In this document: one piece after another, positions 26,548-34,523 of the stretch
Layout of the letters: each line of letters begins with the position of its first letter
Numbering within the stretch: position 1 is the stretch's first letter
Source of the DNA: DASRIA01 sp963816975
Lineage (GTDB): Bacteria > Actinomycetota > Thermoleophilia > Solirubrobacterales > JBBDJG01
Length of the DNA: 64,000 nt
Direction of reading: 5' to 3'
NCBI GenBank assembly: GCA_963816975.1
Contig: CAWFMD010000006.1
Coordinates: forward strand, 1,612,001 to 1,676,000
The notes under the pieces: model-generated
What the model was told of the DNA's origin: nothing
What the model saw: only the letters and a program-made list of their open reading frames with translations
The model's database searches: none
Translations under genes and position numbers: made by a program

Positions 26548-26567
26548 TGCGGATCACGGGCCCGAGT
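26527..26567. repeat. 18-bp direct repeat at the antitoxin-tail / HD-GYP junction
   Basis: CGGATCACGGGCCCGAGT occurs at 26527-26544 and 26550-26567, five bases apart. The first copy codes the end of the antitoxin-like tail, the second the last codons of the minus-strand HD-GYP gene. It looks like a small duplication or an insertion footprint. Confidence 0.85.
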
Positions 26568-27182
26568 CAGCTCGGGCTCTGCTCGTTCCACGACCCGCAG
26601 GAACGCCTCCACCACGACCTCGTCGAACTGGCCGCCCGCACACGCGCGCAACTCCGCGCACGCGCGGTGGCTCCCGATCGACGACCGGTACACGCGGTCG
26701 TTCGTCATCGCCTCGTAGGCGTCGGCGACGGCCAGGATGCGCGCCTCGAAAGGGATGTCGTCCCCCGCCAGGCCACGCGGATACCCGCAGCCGTCCGGGC
26801 GCTCGTGATGGCAGTAGATCCACTCGCGGATCTGGTCCAGTCCGGAATCCTCCAGCAGCTCCACGGCGATCCACGGATGGCGGCGCATCTCGAGCCACTC
26901 GATGTCGCTCAACGGGCCGGGCTTCGCGAGGATCCGTTCCGGGATCGCAGACTTGCCCACGTCGTGCAGCAGCCCCGCCACCCGGATGTCGTCGACGACG
27001 TCGTCGGGCAGGTCCAGCTCGCGCGCGGTCAGCTCCGCGTAGTGGGCGACGACCTGCGAGTGCCGCTTCGTGCCTCCGTCGCGGGAGTCGATCCTGCGCG
27101 CGATGTCCAGCGCGCGGTCGACCGACTGGGCCACGGCGCGGCGCGGGCCCGCCAGGCGGGGGATCAGCTCATCCACGGACAT
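26544..27182 (-). CDS. HD-GYP domain protein
   Basis: 212 residues with an HD-type metal phosphohydrolase domain: conserved HSQVVAHYAELTARELD, the HD pair in GLLHDVGKSAIPERIL, and the GYP signature in HHERPDGCGYPRGLAG, followed by ARILAVADAYEAMTNDR. HD-GYP proteins typically hydrolyse cyclic di-GMP to GMP; no REC or sensor domain is present. The ATG at 27182 is directly abutted by AAGGAG (no spacer), so initiation at the GTG two codons inside (27176), with a 6-base spacer, may be the real start. The C-terminal codons lie in the 18-bp repeat. Confidence 0.85.
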   Translation of the reverse strand: MSVDELIPRLAGPRRAVAQSVDRALDIARRIDSRDGGTKRHSQVVAHYAELTARELDLPDDVVDDIRVAGLLHDVGKSAIPERILAKPGPLSDIEWLEMRRHPWIAVELLEDSGLDQIREWIYCHHERPDGCGYPRGLAGDDIPFEARILAVADAYEAMTNDRVYRSSIGSHRACAELRACAGGQFDEVVVEAFLRVVERAEPELTRARDPH

Positions 27183-27270
27183 CTCCTTACGACCGTGCCC
27201 GGCCGAATCCTGCGCGCGCCGCAACCACGGCACGGAAAATCCCTGCCGCGATGGACCGTCGGCCCGATGA

Positions 27271-27300
27271 TAAAAAGGGCCCGCCTTGCGGCGGGCCCTT
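27271..27300 (-). terminator. Rho-independent terminator of the minus-strand operon
   Basis: An 11-bp perfect stem (AAGGGCCCGCC with GGCGGGCCCTT, 27275-27300) with a TTGC loop. On the minus strand it is followed by TTTTTATC, so it ends transcripts coming from the DUF1800-DUF1501-cupredoxin operon before the HD-GYP gene. Confidence 0.85.
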
Positions 27301-27357
27301 GGGCCATGGGAAGCGCGGATGTCCGCGCGAGCGGATATGTATTTTTTTGTCGCCGGG

Positions 27358-27435
27358 CTAGCCGGCGTACTGCTCCTCGATCGGATGGTCCCGCTGGAGC
27401 TCCGCGTTGCGCGGAGCCGGCACGGACGTGGCCAT
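27358..27435 (-). CDS. Possible microprotein at the end of the DUF1800/DUF1501 operon
   Basis: A 25-codon minus-strand frame from ATG 27435 (MATSVPAPRNAELQRDHP, ending EEQYAG). AGGAAG is three bases before the ATG; an in-frame ATG at 27471 would give 37 residues but has no ribosome site. It is the only thing between the cupredoxin gene (98 bases upstream) and the operon terminator, so it is on that transcript. No hydrophobic segment or recognised family. Might be untranslated 3' UTR instead. Confidence 0.35.
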   Translation of the reverse strand: MATSVPAPRNAELQRDHPIEEQYAG

Positions 27436-27532
27436 CGACTTCCTGGTGTGACCGTGTCGGGGGACATCCATGCCGACTCAACGATGGGGACTCGCCGAAC
27501 CTGCGCGTTCCGGCGGCTGCTGGACGTACGTA

Positions 27533-27970
27533 CTAGCGCCCGCGCGCACGCTGTCGCGCGGGCCGGCCGCGCGGCTGCACGCGCTGCACGCGCAGCTTCG
27601 CCCGCATGCCGAGCTGCGCGTGGCCCGGCAAGGAGCACCACAGCTTGTAGCGGCCGGCCGGCAGCCGCGCCTCGAGCTCGGCCAATCCTCCCGACGGTGT
27701 CTCCGGCACCGCGAACGTACGTCGCGCCGAGACGCCTCTGGGGACGATGCGCCGCAGGCGCAGGTCGTGCGGGTCCTCGCCGCGATTCAGGAGCTGGATC
27801 AGGGCCGGACCCGCGGCGATGCTCTGCCGCGACAGCAGCAGGCTGTGCTCCTGGGCGGACACCAGCAGGCGCGCGGGTGGGCGTTCGCGCCGCGCCCCGG
27901 CGGCCGCGGTGCCCCCGAGCACGGCCGCGCAGGCGACCGCGGCGACCGCCGCCATGAGCGCGCGCCTCAT
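27533..27970 (-). CDS. Exported cupredoxin-like (plastocyanin-fold) protein
   Basis: 145 residues with a signal peptide (RRALMAAVAAVACAAVLGG followed by an Ala-rich cleavage region) and one cupredoxin domain. Type 1 copper ligands can be placed: a histidine in NRGEDPHDLRL and the C-terminal loop CSLPGHAQLGM giving Cys, His and Met. The C-terminus is Arg-rich. ATG 27970 overlaps the DUF1501 stop (ATGA). Likely a periplasmic/cell-surface electron carrier or copper protein serving the DUF1501/DUF1800 pair. Confidence 0.75.
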   Translation of the reverse strand: MRRALMAAVAAVACAAVLGGTAAAGARRERPPARLLVSAQEHSLLLSRQSIAAGPALIQLLNRGEDPHDLRLRRIVPRGVSARRTFAVPETPSGGLAELEARLPAGRYKLWCSLPGHAQLGMRAKLRVQRVQPRGRPARQRARGR

Positions 27971-29343
27971 TTCAACAGCGCCGGGCGCCCGAACCGTGCG
28001 GCCTCGGGCATCACGGCGCCGGCGTCGTGGCCGAACCACTGCTCCAGCAGGCTGCAGTAGACGCTCCGGTAGTCCGACGTCGCGCGCAGGTTGCCGTCGT
28101 CATCGAGCCGGTCCATGCCCGGGTACTCGCCGATCATCGTCCCGCGGGCCCGCGTACCGATCAGCATCCCGAGCCCGGCGGCGCCGTGGTCCGTGCCGTC
28201 GGAGCCGTTCTCCTCGCCGCGGCGGCCGAACTCCGACCACACCTGCACGAGCACCCGGTCGGCCAGGCCGCGCGCCTCGAGGTCGCGCTGGAATGCGAGC
28301 AGCCCGTCGGCGGTGGCCTGCAGGTTCTCCGCGAGGTCGGTGGGCTGGCTGTCGTGGGTGTCGTAGTCGCCGGGCGCGTTCAGTGCGACGCACTTGAGCG
28401 GCAGCGCGCCGCCCAGCATCGCGGCCAGCGAGGCGAGGCGGCGCGAGAACCCGGAGTCGTCGGAGGCCGGATAGGCCACGGGGCTCTGGATCTGCTTGCC
28501 GCCGAAGGGCAGCAGCTGCTGGCGCAGGCGCGCGGACTGCACGGCCACCGCGCCGGCCGCGCCCATCGCGGAGTCGCGGCTGCCCGCATGGGCGTTCCCG
28601 ATCGACTGGAACGACTCGAGCATCCAGTCCTCCACCTCGCCCCAGACGCCCGGCGCCCAGAAGTCGTAGTCGCCCGGCCCGTCGATCGCCGCGACCGGCA
28701 TCCGGGCCGTGGCGAGCGCCGGCGCGAGGTCGCCGCTGAGCGCCAACCCCTGGAGCGGGTTGTCCGGCCGTCCCACGCGGTCCAGGAAGCGGCCCAGCCA
28801 GCCCGTCGCGAGCTTCGGCTGCAGCGCCCCGACCTCGTAGAAGTGGCGGGAGTTGAAGTGGGACTGGTCGGGGTGGTCGTAGCCCACCGCGGGCATCACC
28901 GACGCCTTGCCCTCGGCGTGCAGGGTCGCGAGCCCGGTGGCGGAGGGGTGCCAGTGCAGGCGGGGGTCCTCGGGGAACGGCGTGCCCTCGGATTCGGCGA
29001 GCGCGAGCCGCGGCCGCAGCCGCCGGTAGGAGGCGTCGCCCACCGGCGCGAGCACCGAGAGCGAGTCCACGCCGCCGGGCATGAAGACCGACACCAGCAC
29101 GCGATCGCTCGGCGCGGCGGCTGCCGCGACGCCCTCGCGCAGGGCGGCGACGTCAAGCCGGGTGGCGCCGTAGAGCGACAGCACCACGCCGCTGCCGCGC
29201 AGCAGGAACTGGCGCCGGTCGAGGCCCTTGCCGGCGGCCAGCGGCGCACGTGGGTCCCGCGGTGCCGCCGCCCGCCCCGCGCCCGCCGCGGCCCGGCGCA
29301 GCGCCTGCGAGCGCGTGAAGTCGTTGCAGCAGTTGTGCGACAT
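27967..29343 (-). CDS. DUF1501 family exported protein
   Basis: 458 residues. The N-terminus has a twin-arginine-like motif followed by a hydrophobic stretch (DRRQFLLRGSGVVLSLYGA), so Tat export is likely. Family blocks: VLVSVFMPGGVDSLSVLAP, YDHPDQSHFNSRHFYEVGA, APGDYDTHDSQPTDLAENL and a late VQVWSEFGRRGEENGSDGTDHG, a sulfatase/alkaline-phosphatase-like metal site. Function of the family is not established; it nearly always pairs with DUF1800. Starts in an ATGA overlap with the DUF1800 stop. Confidence 0.9.
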   Translation of the reverse strand: MSHNCCNDFTRSQALRRAAAGAGRAAAPRDPRAPLAAGKGLDRRQFLLRGSGVVLSLYGATRLDVAALREGVAAAAAPSDRVLVSVFMPGGVDSLSVLAPVGDASYRRLRPRLALAESEGTPFPEDPRLHWHPSATGLATLHAEGKASVMPAVGYDHPDQSHFNSRHFYEVGALQPKLATGWLGRFLDRVGRPDNPLQGLALSGDLAPALATARMPVAAIDGPGDYDFWAPGVWGEVEDWMLESFQSIGNAHAGSRDSAMGAAGAVAVQSARLRQQLLPFGGKQIQSPVAYPASDDSGFSRRLASLAAMLGGALPLKCVALNAPGDYDTHDSQPTDLAENLQATADGLLAFQRDLEARGLADRVLVQVWSEFGRRGEENGSDGTDHGAAGLGMLIGTRARGTMIGEYPGMDRLDDDGNLRATSDYRSVYCSLLEQWFGHDAGAVMPEAARFGRPALLK

Positions 29344-30773
29344 CAGGCCGCCTGCAGGTCGGGCGACGTGGCGACCAGCACGCGCAGCGCGTTCTGGCGC
29401 AGGATGGGATAGGTCCTGCGCTTCGACGTGCTGGTCGCGCCTCGCTCGCAGCGCTCGGCGAACGCGACCAGCCGCGACCGCGTCGCGGGCGAGATCGCGG
29501 GCCCGCCCCAGAAGTCGATCGCCCGCTGCACCGCCGTCGCGGGCGCGTCGGGCTCGTAAGGGGCGTCGGTCTTCAGCTCGCGCTCGCGCACCGCGCGCGT
29601 GACCGCGATCCACCGCCCGCGCCACGTGCCGGTGTCGAGCCAGCGCTCGTCCTGCCAGCCGGCCACGTTCGGTGGATAGAAGAGTCGCTGGCGCATCACG
29701 TCCGACATCCAGGTCCACGACTCGGTGTCGACGCCGCGCCGCATGCCGCGCAGCAGCCCCGCGAGGAACACCACGGGCGGCTTTACCATCCGCGGCCCGC
29801 GATACAGGCTCGGGTGCTTCAGGATCGCCTCCAGCACCGGCCTCACGCGGTGTCCCTCGCGCACATACAGGCGCTGGAGCGCAAGGCGCGTGTGCTTGCC
29901 CGGCGGCACGGGGATGAAGTACGACCACAGCTTCTCGATGAAGAACGAGGGGTGGCTTTCGTGCTCGAGGCACAACCGGCAGGAGTCGCGCCAGTCGAAG
30001 CGCCCCCGCTCGCCCAGCACCTTCTTCACGCCGCGATCGTGCTGCTCGGGATCGAAGCGGAAGTTGTGCGGTCCCACGCCGTCGTCCCAGTCGTTCTGGA
30101 AGCCGGTCAGCGCACGTGCCTGCTCGCGCACGTCCTGCTCGGTGTAGCCGCGGTCTGCGCCGAGCGTGAACAGCTCCATCAGCTCACGTGCGTAGTTCTC
30201 GTTGGGCGACTCCGCCGTGTTCTCGGAGCCCGACAGCCACAGCAGCATCGCGGGGTCGCGCGTGACCCGCACCAGCAGGTCGTCGAACGTGCCCAGCCCG
30301 TGCTTGCGGAAGAGCTCGTTCTGGTGGAGCATCAGGCGCTGCGCGCCCACGCCGTCGTTGGAGGTGGCGAACCAGTCGTGCCACACGAGCGCCATGCGCT
30401 CGACCAGTGGCCGGTTCGACCGGACCATGCGGTCCAGCCACCACAGGTGGTCGTGCCCCCAGGCGTCGGCCGGCGCCAGCGGCCGCCCGTCGTCGTCGGT
30501 GGGGGCGGGACCGGTGAGCTTCTCCTTGGCAGGTCGCGTGAGCGACTCCACCGCGCCCTTGAGGCCCTTCTGCGCCAGCCTCTGCGCCTCACCCGGACGT
30601 GGGCCGAACCCGGCGCGCCACAGCAGGCGCTCCGCCTGTGCGGGGCCGAACCGCCCCTTGTAGCGCGGCACGTTCGATCCGGCCGGGCGCCGTCGCCGGC
30701 GCCGGCGCCCGCGCGTGCGCCTCCTCGCGGCCAGCGCCTCCAGCTGTTCCTCCTCGTTGCGTCCCTGCGGCAC
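29343..30773 (-). CDS. DUF1800 family protein
   Basis: 476 residues, all-helical DUF1800 family. Typical blocks are AERLLWRAGFGPRPGEAQRL, ERMALVWHDWFATSNDGVG, SPNENYARELMELFTLGAD, GYTEQDVREQARALTGF and RLFYPPNVAGWQ. N-terminus contains a run of seven arginines after a charged stretch, with no clear signal peptide. GTG 30773 is preceded by AGGAGG with a 7-base spacer. First gene of the operon, divergent from leuS. Biochemical role unknown. Confidence 0.9.
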   Translation of the reverse strand: MPQGRNEEEQLEALAARRRTRGRRRRRRRPAGSNVPRYKGRFGPAQAERLLWRAGFGPRPGEAQRLAQKGLKGAVESLTRPAKEKLTGPAPTDDDGRPLAPADAWGHDHLWWLDRMVRSNRPLVERMALVWHDWFATSNDGVGAQRLMLHQNELFRKHGLGTFDDLLVRVTRDPAMLLWLSGSENTAESPNENYARELMELFTLGADRGYTEQDVREQARALTGFQNDWDDGVGPHNFRFDPEQHDRGVKKVLGERGRFDWRDSCRLCLEHESHPSFFIEKLWSYFIPVPPGKHTRLALQRLYVREGHRVRPVLEAILKHPSLYRGPRMVKPPVVFLAGLLRGMRRGVDTESWTWMSDVMRQRLFYPPNVAGWQDERWLDTGTWRGRWIAVTRAVRERELKTDAPYEPDAPATAVQRAIDFWGGPAISPATRSRLVAFAERCERGATSTSKRRTYPILRQNALRVLVATSPDLQAA

Positions 30774-30912
30774 CGGCGGTCCTCCTGACCCTTGACCCTC
30801 TACTGCCTCAACGCCCTATTCGACATCCCGTACTCGATCGTGAGGACCCCGCTGGACCCATGTTCGAGGGCACGCTTGAGGGCCCCGTCGCGAGGTTCTC
30901 CGTCGCGGTCGA

Positions 30913-30918
30913 TTTAAT
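30913..30918 (+). promoter_or_regulatory. Putative -10 element (leaderless) for leuS
   Basis: TTTAAT, 6 bases before the ATG at 30925. Geometry matches the other leaderless sites but the second base is T rather than A. No ribosome site is visible. Confidence 0.35.
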
Positions 30919-30924
30919 GGATGC

Positions 30925-33432
30925 ATGAGCGTGCCCCCCGACAGCGCACCCGACCGCTACGACGCCCGCTTGATCGAGCGCAGATGGCAGGATCTGTGGG
31001 AGCGTGAGGGAGCCTGGGAGGTCCCGAGCCCGGGCGACCCGGGCTTCGACCCGGACATGCCCGAGAGCTACGTGCTGGAGATGCTGCCCTACCCGTCGGG
31101 CGAGCCGCACATCGGTCATCTCAAGAACTATTCGATGGGAGACGCGCTGGCGCACTACCGGCGCCGCCGGGGCATGCGGGTGCTGCACCCGATGGGCTAC
31201 GACGCGTTCGGCCTGCCGGCGGAGAACCACGCGATCAAGACCGGCGAGCACCCCGCGGTCTCGACGAACAAGTCGATCGAGGAGTTTCGCCGCCAGTTCC
31301 GCTCGTGGGGGATCTCGATCGACTGGCGGCGCGAGTTCGGCACGCACGAGCCCCGCTACTACCGCTGGACGCAGTGGATCTTCGTGAAGCTGTACGAGCG
31401 GGGGCTTGCGTATCGCAAGCGCGCACCGGTCAAGTGGTGTCCCCTCGACCAGACGGTGCTCGCCAACGAGCAGGTGATCGACGGCGCCTGCGAGCGCTGC
31501 GGCACGCCCGTCGTGGTGAAGATGCTGGAGCAGTGGTTCTTCAAGATCACCGAGTACGCCGACCGCCTGCTGGAGGATTTCAGCCTGCTGGAGTCCTGGC
31601 CGCAACGCGTGATCACCATGCAGCGCAATTGGATCGGCCGCTCGGAAGGCGCCGAGGTGGTGTTCCACTGCCCGGATCCGGTGATCGACTTCCCCGTCTT
31701 CACGACGCGCCCGGACACGCTGTTCGGCGCGACGTTCTTCGTGCTCGCGCCCGAGCATCCCGACCTCGAGCGCCTCGCCGCGGGCACGTCCATGGAGGAA
31801 CGCGTGCGCGAGTACGTGCAGCACGCGCTGAAGCAGTCGGTCGAGGAGCGCGCCAGCACCGAGCGTGAGAAGACGGGCGTGTTCACCGGCCGCGAGGTGA
31901 TCAACCCCGTCAACCACGAGCCGATCCCCGTCTACGTGTCCGACTACGTGCTGATGGACTATGGGACCGGCGCGATCATGGGGGTCCCCGCGCACGACGA
32001 GCGCGACTTCGAGTTCGCCCGGAGGTTCGGGCTGCCGATCCGGCCGGTGGTCGATCCGGCCGCCGACGAGGGGACCGCCGACCACGCGTTCGTGGGCCAC
32101 ACCGAGCACGAGCGGCTGATCAACTCGGGCCAGTTCACCGGCATGGCCGTGCCGGAGGCGACCGCGGCGATCATCCGGTGGCTCGAGGGCGAGGGCCAGG
32201 GACGTCCCGCGGTCAGCTACCGGCTGCGCGACTGGCTCGTGTCCCGCCAGCGCTACTGGGGCGCGCCGATCCCGATCGTGTACTGCGAGCAGTGCGGAAT
32301 GGTGGCGGTGCCCGCGGACCAGTTGCCCGTGCTGCTGCCCGACATCACCGACTACACGCCCAAGGGCAAGCCGCCGCTGGCGGCGAGCGAGGAGTTCGTG
32401 AACACCACGTGCCCCAGCTGCGGGGGCCCGGCGCGCCGCGAGACCGACACGATGGACACCTTCGTCGACTCCTCCTGGTACTTCCTGCGCTACTGCGACC
32501 CGGACAACGACCGCGCGCCGTGGGACAAGGGGATCGTCGACCACTGGATGCCGGTCGACCAATACATCGGCGGCGTCGAGCACGCGATCCTGCACCTGAT
32601 GTACGCCCGCTTCTTCACCAAGGCGCTGGCGGACATGAACCTGGTTGGCTTCCTCGAGCCGTTCGCGAACCTCTTCACCCAGGGGATGATCACCTACCAG
32701 GGCGCGAAGATGTCGAAGTCGAAGGGGAACACGGTCAGCCCGTCCACGATCGTCGAGCGCTTTGGCGCCGACACCGCCCGCGCCTACATCCTGTTCCTGG
32801 GCCCGCCCGAGCACGACGCCGACTGGTCCGACGACGGGGTCGGTGGCGTGCACCGCTTCCTGGGGCGTGTCTGGCGGCTGCGCCCGGTCGGCGGGGACCC
32901 GCTCGTGTCGCCGGCGGCGGACGAAGTCGCCGGCGCGGCCCTCGAGCTGACCCGCAAGGCGCACTGGGCGATCCAGAAGGTGACGGGCGACATCGAGCGC
33001 TTCCAGTTCAACACGGCGATCGCCGCGCTGATGGAGCTGGTCAACGAGATCTACCGCGTCGACGCGGAGCTGCGCGGCGACGAGTCCGGCGAGCACGCCG
33101 TCTCGTTCGCCACCGCGACGGTCGCATCGCTGCTGTTCCCGTTTGCTCCGCACCTGGCGTGCGAGGTCTACGAGCGGGTGACGGGGAGCCGCGTGTGGGA
33201 GGCGGATTGGCCGGAGGCCGACCCCGCGCTGCTCGAGACCGACACGGTCAACATCGTCGTGCAGGTCAACGGGAAGGTGCGCGACAGCGTCGAGGTCGAC
33301 GCCGGCGCCGGCGAAGATGAGCTGAAGCAGGCAGCGCGGGCGCGGCCGAAGGTGCAGCGCCATCTCGACGGCCGCCAGGTGGCGCGCGAGGTGGTGGTGC
33401 CGGGCAAGCTCGTGAATTTCGTGGTCCGCTAG
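30925..33432 (+). CDS. leuS: Leucine--tRNA ligase
   Basis: Class I synthetase for tRNA-Leu, 835 residues. HIGH motif as PHIGHLKNYSMGD near residue 62, KMSKS as GAKMSKSKGNTVSPS in the last third, plus the catalytic-core TMDTFVDSSWYFLRY and editing-domain TRPDTLFGATFFVLAPEHP. A cysteine knuckle CPSCGG lies before TMDTF. The C-terminus ends in a compact domain (INGKVRD-type VQVNGKVRDS). Divergent from the DUF1800 operon with a 150-base intergenic region. Confidence 0.97.
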   Translation: MSVPPDSAPDRYDARLIERRWQDLWEREGAWEVPSPGDPGFDPDMPESYVLEMLPYPSGEPHIGHLKNYSMGDALAHYRRRRGMRVLHPMGYDAFGLPAENHAIKTGEHPAVSTNKSIEEFRRQFRSWGISIDWRREFGTHEPRYYRWTQWIFVKLYERGLAYRKRAPVKWCPLDQTVLANEQVIDGACERCGTPVVVKMLEQWFFKITEYADRLLEDFSLLESWPQRVITMQRNWIGRSEGAEVVFHCPDPVIDFPVFTTRPDTLFGATFFVLAPEHPDLERLAAGTSMEERVREYVQHALKQSVEERASTEREKTGVFTGREVINPVNHEPIPVYVSDYVLMDYGTGAIMGVPAHDERDFEFARRFGLPIRPVVDPAADEGTADHAFVGHTEHERLINSGQFTGMAVPEATAAIIRWLEGEGQGRPAVSYRLRDWLVSRQRYWGAPIPIVYCEQCGMVAVPADQLPVLLPDITDYTPKGKPPLAASEEFVNTTCPSCGGPARRETDTMDTFVDSSWYFLRYCDPDNDRAPWDKGIVDHWMPVDQYIGGVEHAILHLMYARFFTKALADMNLVGFLEPFANLFTQGMITYQGAKMSKSKGNTVSPSTIVERFGADTARAYILFLGPPEHDADWSDDGVGGVHRFLGRVWRLRPVGGDPLVSPAADEVAGAALELTRKAHWAIQKVTGDIERFQFNTAIAALMELVNEIYRVDAELRGDESGEHAVSFATATVASLLFPFAPHLACEVYERVTGSRVWEADWPEADPALLETDTVNIVVQVNGKVRDSVEVDAGAGEDELKQAARARPKVQRHLDGRQVAREVVVPGKLVNFVVR

Positions 33433-33472
33433 CTGGCGGGAGGCGGCACGCATGGCTGCCCACCCGCACCAC

Positions 33473-33478
33473 TACAAT
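33473..33478 (+). promoter_or_regulatory. Putative -10 element (leaderless) for the cupin gene
   Basis: TACAAT, 7 bases before the GTG start at 33486. Same hexamer as at hrcA. Confidence 0.5.
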
Positions 33479-33485
33479 CTGCGCC

Positions 33486-33881
33486 GTGCGGGTCCGGCGC
33501 CTCTCAGATGCGGCCGTCCAGGAACGCGGCCGGCTGCGCTCACATTTCCTGATGGACGCGGGCGACCTCGGCTCGCGCAACATGACGGTCACCTGGGTGG
33601 ACGTCCCGCCGGGCGCGGAGCAGCGCGCGCATTCGCACGCTGAGTCCGAGCAGGTGTACGTGATCGTGCGCGGCCGCGGGCGCATGTCGGTCGCGGGCGA
33701 TGTGGAGGAGGTCAGCGAGGGCGACCTCGTGTTCATTCCCCCGGCTACGGCCCACGGCGTCGTCAACGACGGGCCGGAGATCCTCGTCTACATCGCGGCG
33801 GCCTCGCCGCCGGTGTCGATGCAGGAGCTCTACAGCGCGGAGCTGGCGCCCGACGTGGCCGGCTACGTCGAGGACGAGTAG
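33486..33881 (+). CDS. Cupin domain protein
   Basis: 131 residues forming one small beta-barrel. Metal ligands are seen as HSHAESEQVYVIVRGRG (His, His, Glu) and the second motif with PPATAHGVVN (His). This is the classical G-x5-HxH-x3,4-E-x6-G and G-x5-PxG-x2-H-x3-N arrangement in loose form. Substrate cannot be inferred; the neighbours leuS and comEA are unrelated. Likely monocistronic with a leaderless GTG start. Confidence 0.85.
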   Translation: MRVRRLSDAAVQERGRLRSHFLMDAGDLGSRNMTVTWVDVPPGAEQRAHSHAESEQVYVIVRGRGRMSVAGDVEEVSEGDLVFIPPATAHGVVNDGPEILVYIAAASPPVSMQELYSAELAPDVAGYVEDE

Positions 33882-33912
33882 CCACACAATTCTGACTCAG
33901 GCGTCTGGAGCG

Positions 33913-33931
33913 GTACGGGTTGCGCCCGTAC
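33913..33931. repeat. 7-bp perfect inverted repeat upstream of comEA
   Basis: GTACGGG and CCCGTAC separated by five bases, 14 bases before the comEA ATG. It overlaps two possible -10 hexamers (TACGGG and TACGGT), so it could be an operator controlling comEA-comEC. Confidence 0.45.
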
Positions 33932-33944
33932 GGTGCCTCGCGCC

Positions 33945-34523
33945 ATGTTGGAGATCTCGCGGCAGCAGCTGGTGGTGTACGCGGCGGCGCTCGTGGCCGT
34001 CGCGCTGATCGGCGCACGCTATCTGAGGTCCGAGCGCGATCCGCCCGCACGGGCGCCGTCGCCGGTGAAGGTGGTGCGCGCGGGTGGCGGCGGTTCCGTC
34101 GTGCACGTCGTGGGGGCCGTGCGGCGGCCGGGCGTGTACCGGCTGCCCCCCTGGGCGCGCCTGGCGGCGGCCCTGCGCCGCGCGGGTGGGGCCACCGCCG
34201 GCGCGGATCTCCAGGGGGTGAACCTGGCGGCGAAGGTGTCCGACGGGCAGCAGGTGATCGTGCCCGCGCGCGCGGCCGGCGCCGCGGGCGCGCCCGGGGC
34301 GGGGCCTGCCGCCGGGACAGTGGCGCCGGGTCAGCCGGTGAGTCTCAACAGTGCCACGGCGGATCAGCTCGACGAGCTCGACGGGATCGGTCCCGCCACG
34401 GCGCAGAAGATCCTCGACTACCGCAAGCAGCATGGCGGCTTCGGTTCGGTCGACGACCTCAAGCAGGTCAGCGGTATCGGACCGAAGCGGTTCGCGGCGC
34501 TGAAGGAGAAGGTGCGCATGTGA
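33945..34523 (+). CDS. comEA: Competence protein ComEA (helix-hairpin-helix DNA-binding)
   Basis: 192 residues: N-terminal membrane anchor (QLVVYAAALVAVALIGARYL), a SLBB domain (VVHVVGAVRRPGVYRLPP to QQVIVPA), an Ala/Gly-rich linker and a C-terminal double HhH (SLNSATADQLDELDGIGPA, VSGIGPKRFAALK). Binds incoming double-stranded DNA outside the membrane. ATG 33945 is chosen over an in-frame GTG at 33933. A GTGA overlap couples it to comEC. Confidence 0.93.
   Translation: MLEISRQQLVVYAAALVAVALIGARYLRSERDPPARAPSPVKVVRAGGGGSVVHVVGAVRRPGVYRLPPWARLAAALRRAGGATAGADLQGVNLAAKVSDGQQVIVPARAAGAAGAPGAGPAAGTVAPGQPVSLNSATADQLDELDGIGPATAQKILDYRKQHGGFGSVDDLKQVSGIGPKRFAALKEKVRM

Noticed and set aside
30774..30924. 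T-box riboswitch upstream of leuS
   Set aside because: No T-box sequence, specifier stem or terminator is visible and a leaderless start is likely.
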